From contig NZ_CP108106.1 in assembly GCF_041435195.1 (NCBI RefSeq), forward strand, positions 248,001 to 312,000: 64,000 bases of DNA, read 5' to 3'. The stretch's first letter is position 1. Every line of letters starts with the position of its first letter. The notes under the pieces are model-generated. The model made no database searches, was not told where the DNA came from, and saw only the letters and a list, made by a program, of their open reading frames with translations. This document shows, piece by piece, positions 37,778-46,575 of the stretch. The position numbers and the translations under genes were made by a program. Source of the DNA: Streptomyces sp. NBC_00224. Its GTDB lineage: Bacteria > Actinomycetota > Actinomycetes > Streptomycetales > Streptomycetaceae.

Positions 37778-38396
37778 GGACGTCGCCCTGCTTCCGCGCG
37801 TAGGCGACGAGGTCCGCGCGGGTGACCAGGTTCAGCCGGCCGCGCAGCGAGGCCCGCACGTTCTCGACCGTGCGGATGCTGACGCCGATGCGCTGGGCGA
37901 CCTCCCGGTTGGTGTGTCCGGCGGCCAGCAGTTCAAGCACCTCGCTCTCGCGCGGCGTCAGCATGTCCATCTGCTGGGCCACGCCCCCCAGGTCGGCTCC
38001 GAGCGAGGGCTGTACGTAGCGTCCTCCCGCGGCCACCGTCGCGGCCGCCAGGGACAGTTCAGTGACCGAGGTGTTCTTCAGCAGGTATCCGGTGGCGCCC
38101 GCGGCGAGGGCCTTGCGGACCAGCAACACGTCGTCGTGCATGGTGTGCATCAGGATCGTCATCCCGGGGGCGGCCGCGAGCAAGCCGGGGATCGCGTCCA
38201 GCACGGGGCCCGAATCGAGCACCATGTCCAGCACCAGCAAGTCGGGGCGCCGGCGCGCGACCACCGTCTCGGCCTCCTTCTCACCGGCGGCCTCCCCCAC
38301 CACCGTGAAACCGGCACGTTCGAGGAGTGCCCGGGTGCCCGCCCGCACGGTCACATGGTCGTCCGCCAGAACCACGCGCACGGAACCTGTCAGCAC
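37770..38396 (-). CDS. LuxR/NarL-family response regulator
   Basis: 208 residues. Receiver domain: VVLADDH, the phospho-acceptor in DLLVLDMVLDSG, and ATGYLLK. Output HTH: LTPRESEVLELLAAGHTNRE followed by VAQRIGVSIRTVENV. I placed the start at the GTG at 38396 (GAAAGG nine bases upstream); the open frame continues upstream only through the 8-bp repeat array. First gene of the pair with the kinase. It is divergent from the diphtheria-toxin-like gene, so it may control it; this is positional inference. Confidence 0.86.
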   Translation of the reverse strand: MLTGSVRVVLADDHVTVRAGTRALLERAGFTVVGEAAGEKEAETVVARRRPDLLVLDMVLDSGPVLDAIPGLLAAAPGMTILMHTMHDDVLLVRKALAAGATGYLLKNTSVTELSLAAATVAAGGRYVQPSLGADLGGVAQQMDMLTPRESEVLELLAAGHTNREVAQRIGVSIRTVENVRASLRGRLNLVTRADLVAYARKQGDVRA

Positions 38397-38442
38397 GGAA
38401 CGAGACCTTTCGGACTTGCGGGGAGCGGTCGGCGTGCCTGCA

Positions 38443-38498
38443 CCCGGGGACCCGGGGTTCCGCACACCCGGGTTTCCGGGGATCCGGGAACCCGGGGG
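38443..38498. repeat. 8-bp tandem array of YCCGGGNN in the toxin/two-component intergenic region
   Basis: CCCGGG or TCCGGG occurs at 38443, 38451, 38467, 38475, 38483 and 38491, one strict 8-base period with a single degenerate unit at 38459. The palindromic units may be regulator sites, a simple-sequence repeat or a structured leader of the response-regulator gene. Confidence 0.75.
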
Positions 38499-38826
38499 GC
38501 TGAATTCGACTCGCCGATGCACGGAGCGGAATTTCTCTCCACTCTCCGATGCCTCACGAGGCTTGTCAAAATCGGGACAGACCGTAATCGGACCGTCGCT
38601 CGGATCGGCAGGAGTGATCAAGGGAATGGTTGATGCGGTAAACCCACATGCGGCTTGCGGACTTGCACGGATGTCCCCGGTGACGGGGCCAGCGACGATG
38701 AAACGGTCCGCACGACAAGAAGCGTCCTCGCATTCGCCGCCCATGGGCGACGGCCACAGCGCGCCTTCCCTCAACGCGCCGTATCGGCTCGCTTCGTGTC
38801 GTGAGTCCAGATGACGCAAGGAAGAC

Positions 38827-40398
38827 ATGAGCCACCTCACAAGACGACGTTCCTGGCTTGTCCGTGCCGGCACGCTGACCGCCGTCGTCGCGGTCACTGC
38901 GGGATCCGGCGCGCAGCTGGCACTGGCCGCTCCCCTGCCGACCGCCGCCGAGATCATCCGGGAGCCGAAGCCGGGCCTCACCGGCTATCACGGCGTAAAG
39001 CCCGGGGACCTGGAAAAGATCCTCGCGGGCATCAAGCGGCCCGAGGGCGATGCGGGAAACCACATCGCCGACTGGAAGGGCTTCTACATCGCCGAAACGG
39101 TCAATCACGCAGCCGGGTACGCGATAAAGGGAAAGAGGGCCGGTGGAATCGTCAAGGTCACCCTGCCCGTGGACATCACTATCGCCACGGTGAACATCAA
39201 GAAGAATCCAGGTGAACTTACCGATGATTTCAAGGCGCGGCAGGTAAAGCGCATCAAGGACGAGTTCGGCATCCCGGCGGACGCGCCCATGATGGATTCA
39301 CTGGCGAAGGACCGCATAGTCCTCAAGCTGCCGGAAGAATCCGAGTTCGGAGGGTTCGAGTACGTCGTACCGTGGAAGTTGGCGGAACGCGGAACGGCGA
39401 CGAAGGAAAGAGAATTCGCCCCGCGCAATGAGGGTGTGGACGAGGCGTACGCCTTGTCGAACGCCGCGCCGGCCGTGGCGGCGGAGGGATGTGCCCCGCC
39501 CACTGCTCGCGCCAAGCGGTCCGCCAGCCGGTGCGCGGATCTGGACTGGGAAACCGTCCGCGACGAAGCGAAGAAGACCGTCGGCGAAGTCGTCCAGGAC
39601 ACCGAGCACCTGGCCAGCCTCCCCGAGCGCACCCTGCAGGGCCTCAGCAAGGCGGAGGCCCATACCGTTGCCGTGCGCACGCAGGCCAAGCTCGGCACGA
39701 TGAGCGGGGTGAGGACGGCCGCCGAAGCAGCCGGCGTCGCCGCCTGGGCCTACGGCATGGGCGTGGCCTTCACCGACCAGCGGGCCACCACCCTGGACAA
39801 GGTGGCGGCCACGACCGCCATCGTGCCCGGCGTGGGGAACGCTCTCGGCATCGCCGACGGCATCGAACACCATGACCCCGAGGCCGTCGCGGCCAACGCG
39901 GTCGCTCTCGCAGCCCTGGTGGCGGCGCAGGCCGTGCCGGTGGTCGGCGAGCTCGTCGACACCGCTCTGCTCGCCGAGCAGATCGTGGACGTCGTCATCG
40001 ACATCTATCAGCGCACGGCGGCAACACCGAGGCCTGCCACCCCGCTTCCCTCCGGCGCGCTTCCCCTCCTGCCGCCGGCCAAGCCCTCGCTGGACTGCAG
40101 CGTGCTGGCCCTCGACATGGACATCGTCTGGGACACGACCGTGTCCGTCCCGGACAAGACCCAGCTGGTCATCAAGGAGCGGGGCGGTAAGGAATTCACC
40201 TACCCCGCCTCGGCCGGGAAGGCTCCCGGCTGGCTCATCGCCAAGGGCATCGGCCAGGACCGTACGTTCGACGTCTTCTACCGGGTGACGAACGACCAGG
40301 GCAAGACTCTGGAGTCGAGCAGGCGTGCCGTGGTGAAGCAGACCGTCAAGGACGCGGGTTTCTACTGCACGGCGACGGTGTCGCAGGAGAGCTGGTGA
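38827..40398 (+). CDS. Diphtheria-toxin-like secreted ADP-ribosylating toxin homologue
   Basis: 523 residues with the domain order of diphtheria toxin. Signal peptide about 1-34. ADP-ribosyltransferase domain: YHGVKPG (His55), DWKGFY...AAGY (Tyr87, Tyr98), GGIVKVT and FEYVVPWK (Glu178) match the toxin's His, paired Tyr and catalytic Glu blocks. Cys222 and Cys236 bracket RAKRS, as in the toxin's furin-type loop held by a disulfide. Residues about 237-400 match the translocation domain: DLDWETVRDEAKK and PGVGNALGIADGIEHHDPEA, then AQAVPVVGELVD. The last 95 residues form a different, shorter, probably beta-rich domain with two Cys in place of the receptor-binding domain. Known relatives outside Corynebacterium have been described in Austwickia, Streptomyces and Seinonella. 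No DtxR/IdeR box was seen. Natural target and activity are unknown. Confidence 0.93.
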   Translation: MSHLTRRRSWLVRAGTLTAVVAVTAGSGAQLALAAPLPTAAEIIREPKPGLTGYHGVKPGDLEKILAGIKRPEGDAGNHIADWKGFYIAETVNHAAGYAIKGKRAGGIVKVTLPVDITIATVNIKKNPGELTDDFKARQVKRIKDEFGIPADAPMMDSLAKDRIVLKLPEESEFGGFEYVVPWKLAERGTATKEREFAPRNEGVDEAYALSNAAPAVAAEGCAPPTARAKRSASRCADLDWETVRDEAKKTVGEVVQDTEHLASLPERTLQGLSKAEAHTVAVRTQAKLGTMSGVRTAAEAAGVAAWAYGMGVAFTDQRATTLDKVAATTAIVPGVGNALGIADGIEHHDPEAVAANAVALAALVAAQAVPVVGELVDTALLAEQIVDVVIDIYQRTAATPRPATPLPSGALPLLPPAKPSLDCSVLALDMDIVWDTTVSVPDKTQLVIKERGGKEFTYPASAGKAPGWLIAKGIGQDRTFDVFYRVTNDQGKTLESSRRAVVKQTVKDAGFYCTATVSQESW

Positions 40399-40512
40399 CC
40401 GGCCGCCCGCACCGAGCGGCTGTCGGCGACGGTCGCCGCCGGATCCCGGCGGCGCCCTCCGTCCCCCGTACCGACACCGCACACCTGACTGTGCGGACGC
40501 CCTGACCGAGCG

Positions 40513-40578
40513 GGGGGCGGGGCACCACGTCCCGCCCCCTGTGGGGCAGTTGGCGCGGCGCGCAGTCCTGCGCCGCGC
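40513..40578 (+). terminator. Two GC-rich hairpins downstream of the toxin-like gene
   Basis: Stem GGGGGCGGG (40513-40521) pairs with 40531-40539, and GCGCGGCGC (40553-40561) with 40570-40578. They lie 115-180 bases after the stop and could end the transcript before the MmpS-like gene. The rest of 40399-40746 holds no supported gene. Confidence 0.55.
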
Positions 40579-40746
40579 GCCGCCGATGGCGCCGCGCGCT
40601 CACCCGAACGCGGCGCCCCCTCCCGATGCACGTCGTCGTCCGGCAGGCCCCGGCGGCCACGTGCCCCTGCCCCAGACCCCGCTCCGGCCCACCCGGAACC
40701 ACCGCAGCGCACGGCCATCCCGCGCCTGCCCCTTCGAGAGGTATTC

Positions 40747-41379
40747 ATGACATCCCCGCTGACCCGCCGAGGCCCGCGATACGCGGTCCTGGTCCCCCTG
40801 ACGGCCGTCATCGTTGTCGTCCTGGCAGCCGTCGCCCTCCTCGGAACCCGCACCATCCTGTTCTGGTTCAAGGAGCAGACCGGTCAGGGCGCCTGGCACC
40901 TCACCTATGAGGGAACGTCCAACGACGGCCGGGGCCGGCCCGCGAAAGAGGTCCGATACGGGCACGATGACTATGCCGAGCAGCGGTACAAGGAGGAGAG
41001 AGCCGCCCCCGTGCGACTGCCCTGGCGCCAGGAAGCGGTGGTCGACACGGGCAACGAGGCCCGCGTGGAGGTGGTTCCCGGCACGGACGGCGTCGCCTCG
41101 TGCCGCATCCTGCTCGACGGCGTCCGCGTGGTCGCCGAGGGGACGTCACCCGCGCCGGGCAAGCCCGCGGTCTGCCGGGTGACCACCCCCACCACACCGG
41201 AGAAGTGGCCCTGCGGCAAGAGCGTCAACACCGCAGGGTGCGGCGACGAGACCCACGCGGGAGCGCGGACGCTGGGCGGTGAAGATCTGCCCGTAGTGCG
41301 CGGCCATCACATCGGGGTCGGTGGCAAGGGTGCGGGCGGGGGGTCGTTCCCGGCCAGGCCGAGCCGAACGGGGCGGTGA
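40747..41379 (+). CDS. MmpS-like membrane-anchored protein
   Basis: One N-terminal transmembrane segment (about residues 12-36), then WHLTYEGTSNDGRGRPAKEV, a PVRLPWRQE block and CRILLDGVRVVAEGTSP, the layout of MmpS accessory domains (beta-sandwich with the LPW motif and a Cys pair). The tail after about residue 150 is Gly-rich and may be extended by drift. MmpS proteins assist MmpL exporters, but no mmpL gene is near. It follows the toxin-like gene by 350 bases; a link is not shown. Confidence 0.6.
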   Translation: MTSPLTRRGPRYAVLVPLTAVIVVVLAAVALLGTRTILFWFKEQTGQGAWHLTYEGTSNDGRGRPAKEVRYGHDDYAEQRYKEERAAPVRLPWRQEAVVDTGNEARVEVVPGTDGVASCRILLDGVRVVAEGTSPAPGKPAVCRVTTPTTPEKWPCGKSVNTAGCGDETHAGARTLGGEDLPVVRGHHIGVGGKGAGGGSFPARPSRTGR

Positions 41380-41542
41380 CGGCCAGGCATTCCTCCGCTG
41401 CGCGTTGGTCGTCGTCTTCGTCAGTGCGGGCACCTGACGCCCGGGTTCGGATGGTTGTTCTGATCGGGTAGTGAGAGCGCCTTGCCGGTTCTGGGCTGAT
41501 TCTGGTCTTGGGCCTTTCAAAGGCCTCACCTAGGTTGTTCGT

Positions 41543-42261
41543 ATGGGGCAATCATCCGAGGACGCTGCGCGGCGTCGAAACATACCTGCCGCCGTGGAGG
41601 CAGCTCTCTGGGCTCTCAGCAGCGGCCGCTGCTACGCGCCTGGGTGCCCTTCCCCCGTGATCTATGAAGTCCGCCCTGGCGTCTATCAAAAGAACGTCCA
41701 GATCGCCCACATCATCGGAGTCAAACGCGGTGCCGCCCGTTACCGCCCCTGCCTTCCGAGGAAGAAGCACGGGACCGAGAGTCATTCAAGAATCTGCTAC
41801 TGCTCTGCCTCGCGCACCACGCCGAAGTCGACGACAAGAACCATGGCGAGGAGCTCTACCCACCCGAGCTCCTTCGCAAGTGGAAGCGTGACCACGAAGG
41901 CAAGAACGGCGGGGGATTGGACCAGATCGGCCCGATTAGCGAAGACCGGCTCACCGCCCTCCTCACCTCAGTGTTCACCCCACCGGTGACGCGGTTGGAG
42001 AGGATCGCCGACCAACTGGAGCGGACGGGAACGCTCACATCGGAGGCTCTCAGCGAGCTCCGCAACATCGTCACTGTGATGTCAGACAGTCCCGGAAGCC
42101 CTGACGTGCACACCGCGCGGAACCTGGCGTACGCGGCAGAGGTCTTCAATACCCGCACCCTTCAGACTTCCGCACAGTCTCTCGCGTACGCTGCCGAACG
42201 CCTCCCATCGGTCTTGAAGCGGCTCGACCAGCGGATCAAAGCACTCGGGAATTACACATAA
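41543..42261 (+). pseudogene. HNH endonuclease-like protein with a frameshift
   Basis: First frame: RNIPAAVEAALWALSSGRCY, APGCPSPVIYE and NVQIAHIIGVKRGAARYRP (HNH-like first part). Near 41750 the frame changes, and continues EEEARDRESFKNLLLLCLAH, HAEVDDKNHGEELYPPELLR and then helical sequence to a stop at 42261. The second half holds the conserved LLLLCLAHHAEVD block. A single-base indel explains the break; total length about 239 residues. Such proteins are often nuclease effectors; role unknown. Confidence 0.72.
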
Positions 42262-42524
42262 CGCTGGTACGACGCGGCGATATCACCCCCCATAGCGTCT
42301 GTGCTCCGCAACCTGCCGCATCGCGGCGGCGGCGGACACACTCCCGCGTGCCTGCAGCGCCCCGGTGCGAAATGACCGACCAGGTGCGATGCCGGGTTCG
42401 GTGGGGTGCGCAGGAGGACCCTCCTTGGCCTTGACCGGTCTATCCCCGCACCCGGCCAGCGTGGGCCCCTGATCCCTGTCGATCAGGCCGGACGCCGAAG
42501 CGGGTGTACGTCCAGCCTGCGGGG

Positions 42525-42947
42525 ATGGACAAGTTGATCGAGCTAATGAACAGCTCGCTCATATCCGGCGGGGTCATTGCCGTCCTGGCGTCGTGGCTGG
42601 CCAACCGTGCCCGTACCCGCCAGGATCAGCAGACCAAGATCGGGGCCCTGCCGGTACACGCGGATGCGGTGACGGTGACCGTGGCGGAACTGCAAGCCTC
42701 GGTCTCCGCCAGCCAGCTGTTGTGGGAAGGCCCAGTCGAGCACGCGGTCGGGGCCCTGCTGGCCGTGCTGGTCTCCACCGCCGATACCGCCCAGGCCCGG
42801 ATCAACGGCGAAACGGACACGCAGAGCCTCCGAGTGGGCCTTGGGCCTGCGGTCGAACGGACCCGCCGCTGTGCCGGGTCAGAGGACCGTGCAGTGCACG
42901 GGCGTGACGGTCCCCGGACATGCCGTAGCGCGATTCAATTTATTTGA
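42525..42947 (+). CDS. Small hypothetical protein with an N-terminal TM segment
   Basis: Starts MDKLIELMNSSLISGGVIAV followed by LASWLANRARTRQ (membrane-edge sequence), then a soluble helical part. The C-terminal 30 residues look unnatural, so a frameshift near 42830 is likely. No family recognised; low confidence in start and end. Nothing else is supported between 42262 and 42524. Confidence 0.4.
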   Translation: MDKLIELMNSSLISGGVIAVLASWLANRARTRQDQQTKIGALPVHADAVTVTVAELQASVSASQLLWEGPVEHAVGALLAVLVSTADTAQARINGETDTQSLRVGLGPAVERTRRCAGSEDRAVHGRDGPRTCRSAIQFI

Positions 42948-43076
42948 TCTTGTTCGCGTCCGTGGGGCACCATAGTTGACGACAATCTCCAGTCGGGCTA
43001 GGGGCACCCGGCTGGAAGTCATCCGGTCCGAGGCCGCAAGTGCCCCCGCTCGCATAGCTTTACGAGGAGCTTCATC

Positions 43077-43595
43077 TTGAACCGCAAGCGCACTTCGTTC
43101 ATCACCGGCCTGGCGTTCGCGGCTTCGGCCGTCACCGTGACCCTCACGGCTTCCCCGGCGTCTGCCAGCAACCTCGCGAACACGCTCGTCAACGCCAACA
43201 GCGGCAAGTGCCTGGAGGTGGAGAACTCTTCCACCAGCAACGGCGCCCGCGTGCAGCAGTGGGACTGCAACGGACAGCCCAGCTCGAAGTGGAAGGTGAT
43301 CTGGGCCGGCGGTGGCGGCTTCAACCTCGTCAACATACACAGCGGCAAGTGCCTGGAGATCGAGAACTCCTCCACCAGCAACGGCGCCCGCGCGCAGCAG
43401 TGGGACTGCAACGGACAGCCCGGGGCCAAGTGGACGGAGGGGGACGGCGGAAACGGCCACCACGTCTTCAAGAACAAGAGCGGCAAGCTCCTGGAGATCG
43501 AGAACACCTCTCACGACAACGGAGCCCGCGCGCAGCAGTGGAGCGACAACGGCCAGCCGGCCGCCCGTTGGGACCACTACGGCCCCAACGCGTAG
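43077..43595 (+). CDS. Secreted ricin-type beta-trefoil lectin
   Basis: 172 residues from a TTG start with AGGAG upstream. Signal peptide 1-30 (cleavage SASA-S). Three similar repeats, each SGKCLE(V/I)EN...NGARxQQW...NGQPxxKW, the three lobes of one beta-trefoil (RICIN/CBM13-like). The third repeat lacks the Cys pair. Likely an exported sugar binder with no enzyme domain. A 26-bp perfect hairpin lies downstream between this gene and the convergent one. Confidence 0.85.
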   Translation: MNRKRTSFITGLAFAASAVTVTLTASPASASNLANTLVNANSGKCLEVENSSTSNGARVQQWDCNGQPSSKWKVIWAGGGGFNLVNIHSGKCLEIENSSTSNGARAQQWDCNGQPGAKWTEGDGGNGHHVFKNKSGKLLEIENTSHDNGARAQQWSDNGQPAARWDHYGPNA

Positions 43596-43774
43596 GGCCC
43601 CCTGCTCCCGACCTGTGTAGCCGAGGTTCTGTCCGGCCAACGCCGAGCACGACCTCAACGCTTTGGGGGGATGCGCTGGTGACGAAGCCCGCCGGCCCTC
43701 GCACTGACCGACACCACGACACCGCCCAGGGCACCCCGGCCACACAGCCCGGGGACACCACCATGCCACCCGGC

Positions 43775-43830
43775 AGGACACGAAGAGCGGGGCCGCTGCC
43801 GTGAGGCAGCGGCCCCGCTCTTCGTGTCCT
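43775..43830. terminator. Perfect 26-bp stem, bidirectional terminator
   Basis: AGGACACGAAGAGCGGGGCC and six further bases pair without mismatch across a GTGA loop. It lies between the convergent lectin (plus) and small secreted protein (minus) genes. Confidence 0.85.
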
Positions 43831-43847
43831 TTGAATCTCTGAGGGCC

Positions 43848-43885
43848 ACGGCTGGGCAGTCCTGTTACAGGGGCTGCCCAGCCGT
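43848..43885 (-). terminator. Second hairpin downstream of the small secreted protein gene
   Basis: Stem ACGGCTGGGCAG (12 bp) pairs with CTGCCCAGCCGT over a 14-base loop, 20 bases after the stop of the minus-strand gene. Confidence 0.65.
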
Positions 43886-43905
43886 GCTGATGAACCATCG
43901 GAGAC

Positions 43906-44340
43906 CTACGGGTTCACGACATTGCCGTTGCGGGTGTGGAACAGGATGTTGCCGCTACTCAGGCTCTTTCCGCAGGAGAGATCGTCTTCAACGGCGGCAC
44001 GGGACGGGGCGCCGCCGAACGGGCTGGGAATGACGTGCACGTACGTGTACTTGAAGTCGAGCACCAGCGTGTTGCCCTGGCGCGCCGATCCTTGGACGAT
44101 GCGCTTGCCGGTGAGGATCGTCGAAATCGTCGGATTGGTGCCGGTCCAGTCACTTCCCTCTTCGCAGTTGACCCAGTACTGGAGGCCGGTCGTGCCGCCC
44201 GCTGCTGCGGCTCTTGCGACAGTTCCCTCCGGGGCGTGAGAGGGGGAAGCGGTGGCCGTTGCAGTTGATGCAAGCGTGGCCAGAGCTGCCGTACCGAGAA
44301 CGGCCCCCACGAGCCGCGTTCCCTTCCGGGCAATGGACAT
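43906..44340 (-). CDS. Small secreted protein of unknown function
   Basis: 144 residues with AGGAG seven bases before the ATG. Signal peptide 1-31 (hydrophobic GAVLGTAALATLASTATATA, cleavage near TASPS). The mature part reads TGLQYWVNCEEGSDW and ends DDLSCGKSLSSGNILFHTRN, with two Cys that may pair. No family recognised; clearly exported. Terminator hairpins follow. Confidence 0.7.
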   Translation of the reverse strand: MSIARKGTRLVGAVLGTAALATLASTATATASPSHAPEGTVARAAAAGGTTGLQYWVNCEEGSDWTGTNPTISTILTGKRIVQGSARQGNTLVLDFKYTYVHVIPSPFGGAPSRAAVEDDLSCGKSLSSGNILFHTRNGNVVNP

Positions 44341-44679
44341 GGTGATCTCCTCGTATCTCTGTGCCGCTCTCGGTCGGACCCGAGAGGTGGACAGAGACCA
44401 CCTAAATGACCACGAGTCAAGATTCGATCAACATCTCCTCAATGCGTGGAAAGAACTGGTGAGGGTGATGAGTGACCGGCTCAGGCGAGCTTCGCTGTGT
44501 TGAGGCAGGCATTCGTAGTCCCTCATTGCGGCGGGTGCAGCCCAGCGCGGGCGCGATGACCCTGCCGATGGACAGGACCGGATAGACCGAGCCGAGCAGC
44601 CGGTTCTGCCCGACCGTTGTCGTCCTCCCCAAGCTGGTGGGGCCAGGGGGCGGGGTGCGGGGTGCGGGGTGCGGGCTGG
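44341..44679. other. No supported gene
   Basis: Short minus frame 44417-44683 (LLGSVYPVLSIGRVIAPALG) is not recognised and may be a remnant. Includes the promoter of the preceding minus-strand gene. Confidence 0.4.
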
Positions 44680-45351
44680 TCACTCACAGGCGACGCCGTC
44701 GCCGTCGCGGTCGAGGTGGGATCCATAACCGGGCTCTCCCCGATGGATCGGAGCTGCGCCTGCCTGCCTGACGGCGGTGCAGTTCCGGTACGAGACGCTG
44801 CCGCCACCTCCCCCGGTGCTCGAGCTGCCGCCGGATGACGTTCCCCCACTCGCTGGTGGGCCTGCGGGGGGCCTGGCCTTGCTGTCGTCTGCTGCCGACG
44901 GCTGCGGTCGGCTCGGCGGCTGCTCAGGTACTTCCTGTTGCGGCTGCGCTGGGGCGCGAACAGGTGGGGGCGGCGGTGGCGTCGGGGTGGCCGCTGTGCC
45001 GGGAGTGGAGGAAGGGGGCGCCGGTGTAGCCGAGGAAGCAGGGACGGAAGCTGGTGGAGCTGGGGCCGCCGCGGTAACGGTGACGGTGGTGGCCGGCTGC
45101 GGGCGGGGCTTCGCGTCGTCCTGCGTGTTCTTCGGGCTGGAACCGGCGACGACCAGGACCACGAACCAGATCGAGGCCAGGACCACGGTCACCGCTTTGC
45201 CGGTCTTTGCCCAGCCGACCATAAACGCGAGTGCGGCACCCAGCGGGGGCATGACGAGCGTTGCGGCGATCACGGCGGGAACCGCCAGCAGGGGATGCCA
45301 GCGGCGCGATGGAAGTGGCTGGAACGGGGCGGCATCAGGGGGTGGGTACAC
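44680..45351 (-). CDS. Excalibur calcium-binding domain membrane protein
   Basis: About 223 residues from a GTG at 45351 (TGGAG upstream). Two hydrophobic segments (about residues 20-65), a long Ala/Pro/Thr-rich linker, then the C-terminal excalibur domain: YRNCTAVRQAGAAPI and GSHLDRDGDGVACE, with the DxDxDGxxCE calcium loop. Probably displayed outside the membrane. Role unknown; such domains are common in actinobacterial surface proteins and nucleases. Intact. Confidence 0.85.
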   Translation of the reverse strand: MYPPPDAAPFQPLPSRRWHPLLAVPAVIAATLVMPPLGAALAFMVGWAKTGKAVTVVLASIWFVVLVVAGSSPKNTQDDAKPRPQPATTVTVTAAAPAPPASVPASSATPAPPSSTPGTAATPTPPPPPPVRAPAQPQQEVPEQPPSRPQPSAADDSKARPPAGPPASGGTSSGGSSSTGGGGGSVSYRNCTAVRQAGAAPIHRGEPGYGSHLDRDGDGVACE

Positions 45352-45464
45352 GGAACTCCAGACCGGTAGGAGACGAGGCAGGCACCGCGTCGTACCTGCC
45401 GCACAGCCATCCGGTGTCCTGTCCAAAACCTGGCGAGGATGGGCTGCAAGGGGGCGGCATGCCG

Positions 45465-45761
45465 CTACGGCAACGATCGCGGCACCAGCGCGGATTCACC
45501 CGTCCAACGCCCCTGCGAGGCAATGGTTACCGGCAACATGCCCCCGACGACGCGCACCACCTCCTCGGCCCGCTGCCTGAACTTGGCGAGGCCGTCCTCG
45601 GTGACCGGCCGCCCCTGGAACGCCTTGCGGACGCCAGAGATGACCTTGGTGCGCGAGAGGGATCGGCCGAACAGGCCGAACGCCGCGAAACCGGCAAAGA
45701 CAAGCATCAGAACGAGCAACGAGCAACGAGTGATCACATCAGGTGAGAACAGGGCTCGCAT
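45465..45761 (-). CDS. Short single-TM hypothetical protein
   Basis: About 98 residues from an ATG at 45761: MRALFSPDVITRCSLLVLML, then VFAGFAAFGLFGRSLSRTKV and a charged helical tail ending ESALVPRSLP. One membrane segment. The ribosome site is weak. The gene lies opposite the start of the TPR/NB-ARC fragment, so one of the two is probably a remnant. Confidence 0.45.
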   Translation of the reverse strand: MRALFSPDVITRCSLLVLMLVFAGFAAFGLFGRSLSRTKVISGVRKAFQGRPVTEDGLAKFRQRAEEVVRVVGGMLPVTIASQGRWTGESALVPRSLP

Positions 45762-45839
45762 AGCGGCGGCAGGGCGCAGGCTTGGAGCAGGGGCTGTACC
45801 TGCTGCTCGGAGAGCGGCTCGCCTGAACCCGTGGCGATG

Positions 45840-46245
45840 CCGAGGACGTCGCGCAGCCGACCGCCTGCGCCCTGCGGGCCTGGCCCGCCCCTTGCTCGAG
45901 CTGGCGGCCTTTCTGGACTCCGAGGGCATCCCCGACTCTGTCCTGACCGGCGAACGGGCCCTCGTCTACATCGCCCACACCGCCGAGGAAGCCACAGGCG
46001 CCCGCTACAACTATGACTTGGTCACGTCCGAGCAGGTCCGGCTCGCGCTGCGGGCGCTGTATCGGCTCAGCCTGATCGACCACAGTCCCGCCACCCCTGA
46101 TCAGGCGGTGCGGGTTCACCAGCTGATCCAGCGTGCCGTCCGCGACAGCCTCGCCCCCGACCGGCGCGACAGGGCCGTCACGTCAGTGGCCGACGCTCTC
46201 CTGGATGCCTGGCCGGCAATCGAATACGACACTGCCTTAGCCTGA
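45840..46245 (+). pseudogene. NB-ARC/TPR regulator (FxsT-like), internal fragment
   Basis: Reads AADRLRPAGLARPLLELAAF, LDSEGIPDSVLTGERALVYI and LALRALYRLSLIDHSPATPD with QAVRVHQLIQRAVRDSL, the winged-helix part that follows the NTPase domain in FxSxx-COOH-system TPR proteins and related STAND ATPases. The NTPase and TPR parts are absent; the frame ends in a stop right before IS1380 left-end sequence. No FxSxx peptide or partner genes are present, so it is a relict. Confidence 0.65.
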
Positions 46246-46250
46246 CGCGT

Positions 46251-46388
46251 TCACCGGGCAAGTCCGGATCTTGATGTCGGAACGCAGAAGTGCTCCCTGA
46301 GTTGTGGTGATCCGACTTGTCGAAGATCAAAGCACCGCAGCCGGGAGCAGTTTCACGTGAACGCCACAACGTCTCGTTCGAGGCTGTC
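46251..46388 (+). mobile_element. IS1380-family left-end remnant
   Basis: About 138 bases closely match 47713-47851, the start of the complete IS1380 copy, in the same orientation. It carries the first codons of the transposase (KIKAPQPGAVSRERHNVSFE) and breaks off after them. Confidence 0.8.
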
Positions 46389-46419
46389 TAATGCGCTCGG
46401 GGTTTGACGGAGCCGGGAT

Positions 46420-46560
46420 GCTGGACACTTGTTGGTCAAGAACCTTGGAGGGCTCCGTGTCACGCAGCTATCCGCCTGAGTTCCGTCGCGAGGTTCCTCG
46501 ACTCGACCTCGTTGCTACGGGACGCCTGGCCGGCACGTTGTCCATCCCGCGACCGACTAC
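46420..46560 (+). mobile_element. IS3-type left-end remnant (orfA start)
   Basis: GTGTCACGCAGCTATCCGCC encodes the start SRSYPPEFRREV of an IS3 orfA, preceded by a TTGGTCAAG sequence typical of such ends. The frame is lost after about 25 codons. Confidence 0.55.
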
Positions 46561-46575
46561 CGCCGGAGGAGACCG

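Noticed and set aside
38500..38826. Iron-dependent (DtxR/IdeR) operator before the toxin-like gene
   Set aside because: No sequence close to the TTAGG-TnAnCCTAA-type box was found on either strand.
38400..38981. Collagen-like Gly-Pro repeat protein on the minus strand upstream of the response regulator
   Set aside because: It is the translation of the 8-bp YCCGGG array and continues without a ribosome site; the regulator's real start is downstream.
44417..44683. Minus-strand gene containing LLGSVYPVLSIGRVIAP
   Set aside because: No start, no recognised domain; may be a remnant but cannot be supported.
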